Positions 15,330 through 21,556 of a stretch of DNA of 35,156 bases are shown in pieces. Position 1 is the first letter of the stretch; each line of letters begins with the position of its first letter. This stretch comes from JBBSMX01 sp038232935 (GTDB taxonomy: Bacteria > Bacteroidota > Rhodothermia > Rhodothermales > JANQRZ01), in NCBI GenBank assembly GCA_038232935.1, contig JBBSMX010000028.1:1-35156 (forward strand). The letters are read 5' to 3'. The notes below the pieces were generated by a model. It worked only from the letters and a program-made list of their open reading frames with translations, was not told the DNA's origin and did not search any database. Made by a program: the position numbers and the translations under genes.

Positions 15330-15814
15330 AGAAAGAGGGTGAGGGCGCACGCCACGGGAAGGGGAGCCGGGAGGGCACTCGCGAGCGCCGGTCCGAGCGA
15401 GCCAGTCCGATACGGCGATGCCGTCCCGCACCGCGCTCCGGGGCCACCAGCGACGGGGTCGCAGGTTGGGCGAGGAGCACGGGGGACGGCCGAGCGCGGC
15501 GGAGGGAACCGGAACGGTCCGACCCGCGGGGGACGGAGCCGAAGCGGTCGAGCCCAGCCAGTGCGGTCTCGATCAGGCGTGCGATCAGTTGAAAAACGCG
15601 GTGCATCAGCAAAACGAAAGGAGCTTCAGCAGAGCAGAAAAATGATGGTGCGCCCAGGTGTGCAGGGGAAAACCGCGCGCCGATGAGACGGCCTGTGGGG
15701 CCCGGCACCAGAGGCTGCGAGGGGCCGGCCCGCTCCATCGAGCGCCCGGCGCGGCGCGTACGCAGCTCGGAAAAAGGGGCATCTCCGCCGAGCTTTCCGG
15801 GGGAGATTAACACG

Positions 15815-15846
15815 GGAAACTAAGGCCGGCCGGTGCCCGTCTGCAA
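15815..15846 (-). promoter_or_regulatory. Candidate Bacteroidetes-type promoter for rng
   Basis: On the minus strand TTG (15846-15844) is followed after 21 bases by TAGTTTCC (15822-15815), close to the phylum's TTG-N17-23-TAnnTTTG pattern. It lies about 490 bp before the rng start and would create a long untranslated leader. No other comparably good pair was found closer to the gene. Confidence 0.4.
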
Positions 15847-15982
15847 CCGCTCGGGAGGGGTGGGCTCCCCTCCGCAACGCCGTTCGCAGCCGAACCTCGG
15901 CCCTGATGCTCTGTGAGCGGTTCCGTCTCTCCGGAGGGTATTCGTTTTAACGGTAATTCCCCCGATCAGCCCGGTCGTCCAC

Positions 15983-15996
15983 GTATATTCTAAGCC
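15983..15996 (+). promoter_or_regulatory. Possible promoter box GTATATTCTAAGCC upstream of gltA
   Basis: The TATATTC core lies about 110 bp before the gltA ATG, and its GTATAT start plus the following AG resembles the boxes at 3217 (minus) and 21148. No clear -33 element at the expected distance. Weak evidence, offered because of the recurrence. Confidence 0.3.
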
Positions 15997-16094
15997 TCAA
16001 ACGCGCATACAGGGCGACTTGTTTTCGTGTCCGCGGCCTCTTGCTCGACGCTCCGCCGCCCGCTCTCGTCCACCGATACACGCTATCCTCTCTC

Positions 16095-17234
16095 ATGGCA
16101 GACTCTGCTCCCGTCAAAGCTCGCGGCCTCGAAGGCGTCGTCGCCCTCGATACCGAACTCTCTTACATCAACGGACAGGAAGGCGAGCTTCTGTACCGTG
16201 GCTACGACATCAAGGACCTCGCCAAGAACGCCTCGTTCGAGGAGGTGGCCTACCTCCTCTGGAACGGCGAGCTCCCCAGCCAGTCGCAACTCGACGAGCT
16301 GAACGCCCAGCTCCAGGCCGAGCGCGCCGTCCCCGACGCCGTGATCGAGCACCTCCGGCACCACACGCCGAAGGATGCCAACCCGATGTCCGCTCTTCGC
16401 ACGGCCACGAGCATGCTGGCCGACTTCGACGCGGACACCGAGTCCCACGACCACGACGCCAACTACCGCAACGCGATCCGGCTGACCGCCAAGATGCCGA
16501 CCATCGTCGCCGCCTTCGACCGCATTCGGAAAGGGCAGGAACCGGTCGCGCCGAAGGGCGAGGGCTCTGCCGCGTTCGATTTCCTCTACATGCTCAACGG
16601 CGAGGAGCCTGGCGAGGCGGCCGAGGCCATTATGGACGCCGCGCTCGTCCTCCACGCCGAGCACGGCCTCAACGCGAGCACCTTCACCGCCCGCGTTATC
16701 GGCTCGACGCTCTCGGACATGTACTCCGCCGTCACCGGCGCCATTGGCGCGCTGAAAGGGCCGCTCCACGGCGGCGCGAACGTGAAGGTGATGGAGACGC
16801 TGCAGGACATCAAGCGGAGCGGCATAACGCCCGCCGACTACGTGCAGGCGAAGCTCGACGCGAAGGAGAAGATCATGGGCTTCGGCCACCGCGTCTACAA
16901 GACGTACGACCCCCGCGCCATCATCCTGCGCGATATGCTCGAAGACCTATCCGACGAGAAGGGGGACCGCTGGTGGTACGAGACGTCGAAGACGATGATG
17001 ACTCAGGTTCAGGATGCCAAAGGACTCTACCCGAACGTGGACTTCTTCAGCGCCTCGGTCTACTACCTCCTCGGCATCGCGCCCGACCTCTACACGCCGA
17101 TCTTCGCGATCAGCCGCATCACGGGGTGGACGGCACACCTGCTGGAGCAGTGGTCCGAGAACCGCCTCATCCGCCCGCGCGCCGAGTACGTCGGCCCGCG
17201 CGACAAGACGGTCGCGCCGATCGCCGAGCGCTAG
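16095..17234 (+). CDS. gltA: Citrate synthase
   Basis: A 379-residue enzyme of the short type II form, condensing acetyl-CoA with oxaloacetate. YINGQEGELLYRGYDIKDLA near the N-terminus, then GPLHGGANVKVM (His225), MGFGHRVYKTYDPRA (His265) and NVDFFSASVY (Asp316) supply the His-His-Asp catalytic set with the usual spacing. The LTAKMPTIVAA helix and the C-terminal SENRLIRPRAEYVG are also standard. A methylcitrate synthase cannot be excluded from motifs alone, but the neighbouring succinate dehydrogenase operon favours the TCA role. ATG 16095 (MADSAPVKARGLEG) is the family start; the upstream in-frame stretch to 16041 is not. A strong terminator follows at 17254. Confidence 0.95.
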   Translation: MADSAPVKARGLEGVVALDTELSYINGQEGELLYRGYDIKDLAKNASFEEVAYLLWNGELPSQSQLDELNAQLQAERAVPDAVIEHLRHHTPKDANPMSALRTATSMLADFDADTESHDHDANYRNAIRLTAKMPTIVAAFDRIRKGQEPVAPKGEGSAAFDFLYMLNGEEPGEAAEAIMDAALVLHAEHGLNASTFTARVIGSTLSDMYSAVTGAIGALKGPLHGGANVKVMETLQDIKRSGITPADYVQAKLDAKEKIMGFGHRVYKTYDPRAIILRDMLEDLSDEKGDRWWYETSKTMMTQVQDAKGLYPNVDFFSASVYYLLGIAPDLYTPIFAISRITGWTAHLLEQWSENRLIRPRAEYVGPRDKTVAPIAER

Positions 17235-17253
17235 CGGCTCCGGCCTCGCTACG

Positions 17254-17297
17254 GAGGGTGCACCGGCCGGCCCTGCTGGCGGTGCACCCTCTCTTTG
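17254..17297 (+). terminator. Intrinsic terminator after gltA
   Basis: GAGGGTGCACCG (17254-17265) pairs perfectly with CGGTGCACCCTC (17280-17291), followed by TCTTTGT. The 12-bp GC-rich stem lies 20 bp after the gltA stop and separates gltA from the sdh operon. Confidence 0.8.
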
Positions 17298-17458
17298 TGT
17301 GGCGCGGCGATGGGCTACCGCGTACCTTTCGGCCTGCCCTCTTTCGCTATAACTTCGACCGGCGCTAGGAACGCTCGGACCTGCTTTCAGGAATAAGTGA
17401 AAGTAGGTCGTGCTCGCTGCGCCTACCGCGCCTGCCCCCATCCCAACCCGACGCCCTC

Positions 17459-17860
17459 ATGGCCTCGTCCACCGTTCAAGAGTTTCGGCCGAAGACGTTC
17501 ACGCGCTACAAGATCCGCACGGGGATGTTCGCGTGGATGCTCCACCGGCTCACCGGGCTCGCCCTCGTCGGCTACCTCGTGATCCATGTGTGGGGGCTTA
17601 AGGCGGTCACGAACCCGGATGCCTACAACGCGCTCATCACGGAGTACCACGCGCCCATCTTCAAGGTCGGCGAGTTCCTCCTGCTCGGGGCCGTGGTCTA
17701 CCACGCGCTCAACGGGCTACGCATCGTGCTGATCGACTTCCTCGGGTGGAGCCCGAACCAGAAGAAGCTGTTCTGGACGCTCGGCGCGGTGGCGGCGCTG
17801 CTGTTCATCGTCGGTGGCTACCCGAGCATCGCGGCCCTGATCTCCTACTTCGGTTCCTGA
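17459..17860 (+). CDS. sdhC: Succinate dehydrogenase cytochrome b556 subunit
   Basis: A 133-residue membrane anchor with three transmembrane segments. TGMFAWMLHRLTGLALVGYLVIHVWGL is the first helix with the conserved HRxTG (quinone-site side) and IHxW. VGEFLLLGAVVYHALNGLRIVLIDFL is the second helix with the axial heme-b His (VVYHALNGLR). LFWTLGAVAALLFIVGGYPSIAAL is the third. It anchors SdhA and SdhB to the inner membrane and passes electrons to menaquinone. ATG 17459 follows a spacer with no good Shine-Dalgarno. First gene of sdhC-D-A-B. Confidence 0.93.
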   Translation: MASSTVQEFRPKTFTRYKIRTGMFAWMLHRLTGLALVGYLVIHVWGLKAVTNPDAYNALITEYHAPIFKVGEFLLLGAVVYHALNGLRIVLIDFLGWSPNQKKLFWTLGAVAALLFIVGGYPSIAALISYFGS

Positions 17861-17863
17861 ATG

Positions 17864-17936
17864 AGCTTTTAGCTGTTGGCCTTAGCTGGTAGGTACTCCC
17901 GCCCCAGCTAAAAGCCAACAGCCACTAGCTAAAAGC
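17864..17936 (+). repeat. Inverted repeat of the AGCTgTTGGC family in the sdhC-sdhD spacer
   Basis: AGCTTTTAGCTGTTGGC at 17864-17880 is mirrored by GCCAACAGC (17914-17922) and TAGCTAAAAGCTT (17925-17937). An inner TAGCTGG/CCAGCTA pair also fits. The same words recur in the sdhD-sdhA spacer (18554-18607), which identifies a dispersed palindromic family rather than a single terminator. Confidence 0.7.
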
Positions 17937-17944
17937 TTCCCGCC

Positions 17945-18535
17945 ATGCCCAGCAAATACGGAAAGTCGGCCCGGTCGAGTGCATTCCAGTGGTTCTTGCA
18001 CCGGATCACCGGGACGTTCCTCGTCTTCCTGCTCATCACCCACTTCTGGGTGCAGCACTTCGACCGCACGACGGCGTCGATCTCGCACGACGTGGTCTCG
18101 GCCGAGCAGGCCGAGGCGGGCGTGCTCCCCGGTTACTCGGACGAGGCGAACGCGGCCGTCCGCGCCCGGCAGGAGGTGGAGCGCCGGCACGCCCCGGAGG
18201 AGAATCGGGTGATCCCGACGCAGCAGCCGGACCCCGAAGCCGACCAGATCCCCGGTCCGACGCACCCGCCGGCTGAATCCCACGGCGCGACGCCGTACGA
18301 CATCCTCATGCTCCGCCTCGCGGACCCGGTCTACGCGGTGCTCTGGAAGGGCTTCAACATCCTCTTCCTCCTCTTCGCGCTGCACCACGGGTTCTACGGG
18401 CTGAACAACATCCTCACCGACTACATCCGCAACGACATGGTCCGCGCCGCTGCGATCACGCTCTCGTGGGGCCTGGCGCTCGTGCTCTTCGTCATCGGGA
18501 CGTACTCGGTGACGGTGGCGGGGCTGAACCTTTAG
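17945..18535 (+). CDS. sdhD: Succinate dehydrogenase membrane anchor subunit with a periplasmic/cytosolic loop insertion
   Basis: A 196-residue subunit. SSAFQWFLHRITGTFLVFLLITHFWVQHF is the first helix (HRxTG). LRLADPVYAVLWKGFNILFLLFALHHGFYGLNNIL is the second helix with the HHGxxGLxxI heme-side motif, and AAITLSWGLALVLFVIGTYSVTV is the third. Between helices one and two there is a hydrophilic loop of about 75 residues (from RTTASISHD to HGATPYDI), rich in Glu, Ala and Pro; usual SdhD proteins of 115-150 residues have a much shorter connection here. Related long-loop forms occur in this lineage as far as I recall, but I cannot check. The gene begins right after a palindromic spacer and is followed by a second one. 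Confidence 0.88.
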   Translation: MPSKYGKSARSSAFQWFLHRITGTFLVFLLITHFWVQHFDRTTASISHDVVSAEQAEAGVLPGYSDEANAAVRARQEVERRHAPEENRVIPTQQPDPEADQIPGPTHPPAESHGATPYDILMLRLADPVYAVLWKGFNILFLLFALHHGFYGLNNILTDYIRNDMVRAAAITLSWGLALVLFVIGTYSVTVAGLNL

Positions 18536-18553
18536 AAGCTAATGGTTCTTAGC

Positions 18554-18607
18554 TCTTGGCTGTTGGCTGAGGGAGAAGAGCTAAAGGCCGAAAGCCAACA
18601 GCTAACA
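18554..18607 (+). repeat. Inverted repeat of the AGCTgTTGGC family in the sdhD-sdhA spacer
   Basis: TTAGCTCTTGGCTGTTGGC at 18549-18567 faces GCTAAAGGCCGAAAGCCAACAGCTAA (18580-18606). The core GCTGTTGGC/GCCAACAGC is identical to the sdhC-sdhD spacer element. The last part ends only about six bases before the sdhA ATG, so the element probably also affects initiation of sdhA. Confidence 0.7.
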
Positions 18608-18611
18608 GCAT

Positions 18612-20354
18612 ATGACCTTCACCCATGACATCGTAATCGTCGGAGCCGGCGGGGCCGGGCTGATGGCGGCGCTCTACGCCCGCGAAGGCGGTGCCGACGT
18701 GGCTGTGGTCTCCAAGCTTCACCCGCTCCGCAGCCACACCGGTGCGGCGCAGGGCGGGATCGGCGCGGCCCTCGGGAACGAGGAGGAGGACTCGTGGCTG
18801 TGGCACGCCTTCGACACGACGAAGGGCTCGGACTACCTCGGCGATCAGGACGCCATCGAGCAGATGTGCCAGGACGCCCCGCGCACCATCGTCGAGCTCG
18901 AGCACTACGGCGTCCCCTTCTCCCGCACGAAGGAAGGCAAGATCAGCCAGCGCCGCTTCGGCGGGCACACGCGCAACTTCGGCGAGGCCCCCGTCCGCCG
19001 CGCCTGCCACGCCGCCGACCGCACCGGCCACACGATCCTCCACACGCTCTACGACCGCTGCACCGAGAAGGAGGTCAAGTTCTACGACGAGTACCAGATG
19101 CTCGACCTCCTCCGCGAGGAGGATGGGGCCGTCGTCGGGATCGTGGCCTACGAGATCCTCACCGGCGAGGTCCACACCTTCCACGCGAAGATCGTCTGCT
19201 TCGCCACCGGCGGCTACGGCCGCGCCTTCAAGACGACCTCCAACGCCCACGCCGGGACCGGCGACGGCTTCGCGATAGCCCTCCGCGCGGGCTTTCCGCT
19301 CGAAGACATGGAGTTCGTCCAGTTCCACCCGACGGGGCTCTACCGCCTCGGCATCCTCATCACCGAGGGCGCGCGCGGTGAGGGCGGGATCCTGCGCAAC
19401 TCCGAGGGCGAGCGGTTCATGGAGCGCTACGCGCCGACGGTGAAGGACCTCGCCCCGCGCGACATGGTCTCGCAGTGCATCTACAAAGAGATCCGCGAGG
19501 GCCGCGGCATCAACGGCAAAGACCACGTCGTGCTCGACATGACGCACGTCGGCCGCGACGTGCTCGAAAACAAGCTGCCCGAGATCACCGAGTTCAGCCG
19601 CGTCTACCTCGGCGTCGACCCGATCAAGACGCCGATCCCCGTCGCGCCGACGTGCCACTACGCCATGGGTGGCATCCCGACGAACGTGGACAGCCAGGTC
19701 GTCGCCGGGCCGAGCCGCGAGGACGACGTCGTGCCCGGCTTCTATGCGGTCGGCGAGTGCGCGTGCGTGAGCGTCCACGGGGCCAACCGGCTCGGGACCA
19801 ACTCCCTCCTCGACCTCGTCGTGTTCGGCCGCCGCGCCGGCATCGCGATGGCCGAGGAGATCCAGCGCGACGGGAAGAAGAAGCGCCCGCTCCCCGAGAA
19901 CCCCGAGGCCCGCACCCGCGCGATGCTCGACGAGATCCTCTCCCGTGCCGAGGGCGAAAAGGCCGTCTCGATCCGCACCGATCTCCAGGAGACGATGATG
20001 AAGAACGTCTCCGTCTTCCGCAACGACGAGACCCTCTCCGAAGCCCTCACCGATCTGAAAGACCTGCGCAAGCGCGCCGCGAACGTCGTCATCGGTGACA
20101 AGGGGACGAAGTTCAACACCGACCTCATGGACGCCGTCGAGATCGGCTTTATGGCGGACTACGCGACAGCCATCGCCGCCAGCGCCGCCAACCGGACCGA
20201 GAGCCGCGGTGCCCATCTCCGCGAGGACTACACCGACCGCGACGACGACAACTGGCTCAAACACACGCTCTACTGGGCCGACGGGGGCGACTATCGCTTC
20301 GACTACAAGAGCGTGATCATCACCCGCTTCCAGCCGAAAGAACGCAAGTATTGA
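18612..20354 (+). CDS. sdhA: Succinate dehydrogenase flavoprotein subunit
   Basis: A 580-residue flavoprotein that oxidises succinate to fumarate (complex II). IVIVGAGGAGLMAALYA is the FAD-binding dinucleotide fold; RSHTGAAQGGIGAAL contains His42, the residue that carries covalent FAD. The active site is HPTGLYRLGILITEGARGEGG with the catalytic Arg, followed by NSEGERFMERYAP. HYAMGGIPTNVDSQV and GANRLGTNSLLDLVVFGRRAG complete the family pattern, and the C-terminal half (AEGEKAVSIRTDLQETMMKNVSVFR, ESRGAHLREDYTDRDDDNW) is standard. ATG 18612 is the only start consistent with the family N-terminus. It lies in an operon between sdhD and sdhB. Confidence 0.97.
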   Translation: MTFTHDIVIVGAGGAGLMAALYAREGGADVAVVSKLHPLRSHTGAAQGGIGAALGNEEEDSWLWHAFDTTKGSDYLGDQDAIEQMCQDAPRTIVELEHYGVPFSRTKEGKISQRRFGGHTRNFGEAPVRRACHAADRTGHTILHTLYDRCTEKEVKFYDEYQMLDLLREEDGAVVGIVAYEILTGEVHTFHAKIVCFATGGYGRAFKTTSNAHAGTGDGFAIALRAGFPLEDMEFVQFHPTGLYRLGILITEGARGEGGILRNSEGERFMERYAPTVKDLAPRDMVSQCIYKEIREGRGINGKDHVVLDMTHVGRDVLENKLPEITEFSRVYLGVDPIKTPIPVAPTCHYAMGGIPTNVDSQVVAGPSREDDVVPGFYAVGECACVSVHGANRLGTNSLLDLVVFGRRAGIAMAEEIQRDGKKKRPLPENPEARTRAMLDEILSRAEGEKAVSIRTDLQETMMKNVSVFRNDETLSEALTDLKDLRKRAANVVIGDKGTKFNTDLMDAVEIGFMADYATAIAASAANRTESRGAHLREDYTDRDDDNWLKHTLYWADGGDYRFDYKSVIITRFQPKERKY

Positions 20355-20413
20355 GTAGGGGCGAAGGGCGAGAAAAGCGTCCCCTCCCACACTTCCGCAC
20401 CCCCCACCCTCCT

Positions 20414-21124
20414 ATGGACCTCACCGTAAAGATCAAGCGCTACAACCCGGAGGCGGACGACGCGCCACACTGGGAGGAGTACGCCCTCGAAGCCGACCCG
20501 ATGGACAGGGCGCTCGACCTCCTCAATCACATCAAGTGGAACGTGGACGGCTCGCTCACCTTCCGCAAGAGCTGTGCCCACGGCATCTGCGGCTCCGACG
20601 CCATGCAGATCAACGGCGAGAACAAGCTCGCCTGCTCGATCCTCGTTCAGGACCTCGTCGGCAAGAACGGCGGGACGATTTCGTTCGAGCCGCTGCCCGC
20701 CGCGCCGGTCATCAAAGACCTCGTGATCGACCAGACGCGGTTCTTCGAGAAGTACCGCGCCGTGATGCCGTGGTTGGTCAACCACACGCCGCCGCCGGAG
20801 AAGGAGCGGCTCCAGAGTCCCGCGCAGCACGCCGTGATCGAGGACGCCACGAAGTGCATCATGTGCGGCGCCTGCACCCACTCCTGCCCGAGCACCTGGG
20901 CCGACCCCGACTACCTCGGCCCCGCCGCGATGCTCAAGGCGTACCGCTACACGTTCGACTCCCGCGATCAGGGGACCGAGGACCGGCTAGAGATCGTGGA
21001 CTCGAAGGACGGGCTGTGGAAGTGCTACACCATCTTCAACTGTGTCCAGGCCTGCCCGAAAGGGATCGACATCACGCGCTGGCTCTCGGCACTCAAGCGC
21101 AAGTCCGTCACGATGCGGTACTGA
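20414..21124 (+). CDS. sdhB: Succinate dehydrogenase iron-sulfur subunit
   Basis: A 236-residue electron-transfer subunit. The plant-type [2Fe-2S] ligands are in SCAHGICGSDAMQINGENKLAC, the [4Fe-4S] ligands in CIMCGACTHSCP and the [3Fe-4S] ligands in CYTIFNCVQACPKGI. It links SdhA to the membrane anchor. ATG 20414 (MDLTVKIKRYNPE) is the family start; the 59-bp spacer after sdhA has no Shine-Dalgarno consensus. It is the last gene of the sdh operon. Confidence 0.97.
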   Translation: MDLTVKIKRYNPEADDAPHWEEYALEADPMDRALDLLNHIKWNVDGSLTFRKSCAHGICGSDAMQINGENKLACSILVQDLVGKNGGTISFEPLPAAPVIKDLVIDQTRFFEKYRAVMPWLVNHTPPPEKERLQSPAQHAVIEDATKCIMCGACTHSCPSTWADPDYLGPAAMLKAYRYTFDSRDQGTEDRLEIVDSKDGLWKCYTIFNCVQACPKGIDITRWLSALKRKSVTMRY

Positions 21125-21147
21125 GGGGAACCGACGGCCCGTGTGCA

Positions 21148-21160
21148 GTATATTGAGGCT
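21148..21160 (+). promoter_or_regulatory. Promoter-like box GTATATTGAGGCT
   Basis: The TATATTGA core is close to the Bacteroidetes TAnnTTTG -7 element and nearly identical to the box at 3217 (minus). It is 23 bp after the sdhB stop codon and about 100 bp upstream of a strong terminator, so it could start a short transcript. Confidence 0.35.
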
Positions 21161-21283
21161 GTCCTTCGGGACGCGCTCAGAGCAACAGCTCGCCCCGCCC
21201 TGCGGGGAGCGACACGAAAATCCTTCATCACTGCTTGCACGTCCCGCCGCGCCGGAGTCTCCGGTCGCGGCGGCGGCGTTTTA
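21160..21283 (+). ncRNA. Candidate small RNA or long sdh 3' leader-terminator unit
   Basis: A promoter-like box, then GTCCTTCGGGAC (a UUCG-type tetraloop hairpin), a CCCCG/CGGGG hairpin (around 21193-21207), and a strong intrinsic terminator at 21244-21283. The segment is about 120 nt and has no open reading frame of note. I compared it by eye with 4.5S/SRP, 6S, RNase P and tmRNA signatures and recognised none. The simpler reading is the 3' end of the sdh mRNA. Confidence 0.3.
21244..21283 (+). terminator. Intrinsic terminator downstream of sdhB
   Basis: CCGCCGCGCCGGAG pairs with CTCCGGTCGCGGCGG, with one unpaired T in the right arm and no real loop spacer, followed by CGGCGTTTTAT. It is the only strong terminator between the sdh operon and the DUF4331 gene. 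Confidence 0.8.
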
Positions 21284-21556
21284 TAGCTGGAGGCAGAGAG
21301 CTTCCGCCGCGCTTGGTTCGGCTAGCTATGCCCAGGGTCTGTGGTGGCATGAACAAAGGTTGAACAACGATTGGTCTTGTAGATCGGCGACGCCTCCGGT
21401 TTCTTAGGACATACCGTGAGCTACGCCTCTCCGATTCTGGGATTTCCTCTCGTCATCGCTCGGCCGCCCGCTCGCGCCAGGCCCTTCCCACCGGAGCGCC
21501 GTCCGCCGGAGCCCTGCTCTGAGCGACGTGCCACCTCTCATCTTCCCCCAGACACT

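Larger units (their letters stand above)
15330..16094. other. 765-bp intergenic region between divergent rng and gltA
   Basis: No convincing gene is seen on either strand: open frames here are short, Arg/Pro-rich shadows. The rng side (15330-15805) would be a leader of about 475 nt if the promoter at 15815-15846 is real. On the gltA side there is a GGAGGGG/CCCCTCC hairpin (15854-15873) and a TATATTC box at 15984. I searched by eye for RNase P, tmRNA and SRP signatures and found none. Confidence 0.5.
21125..21556 (+). other. 432-bp intergenic region between sdhB and the DUF4331 gene
   Basis: No gene is evident. Inside it are a promoter-like box (21148-21160), a candidate small RNA (21160-21283) ending in a strong terminator, and then about 270 bp with no recognised signal before the DUF4331 start. 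A GTG-initiated frame from 21416 would extend the DUF4331 protein, but the added sequence is Arg/Pro-rich and precedes a normal signal peptide. Confidence 0.5.

Noticed and set aside
15430..15900. Possible RNase P RNA, tmRNA or SRP RNA in the rng-gltA spacer
   Set aside because: None of the conserved core strings of those RNAs could be found on either strand.
18549..20390. Minus-strand reading frame of about 610 codons across sdhA
   Set aside because: Antisense to the clearly recognised sdhA.
20355..20413. Third copy of the GTAGGGGCG palindrome after sdhA
   Set aside because: Only GTAGGGGCG matches; the second arm (CGTCCCCTCCCAC) is too degenerate to pair well.
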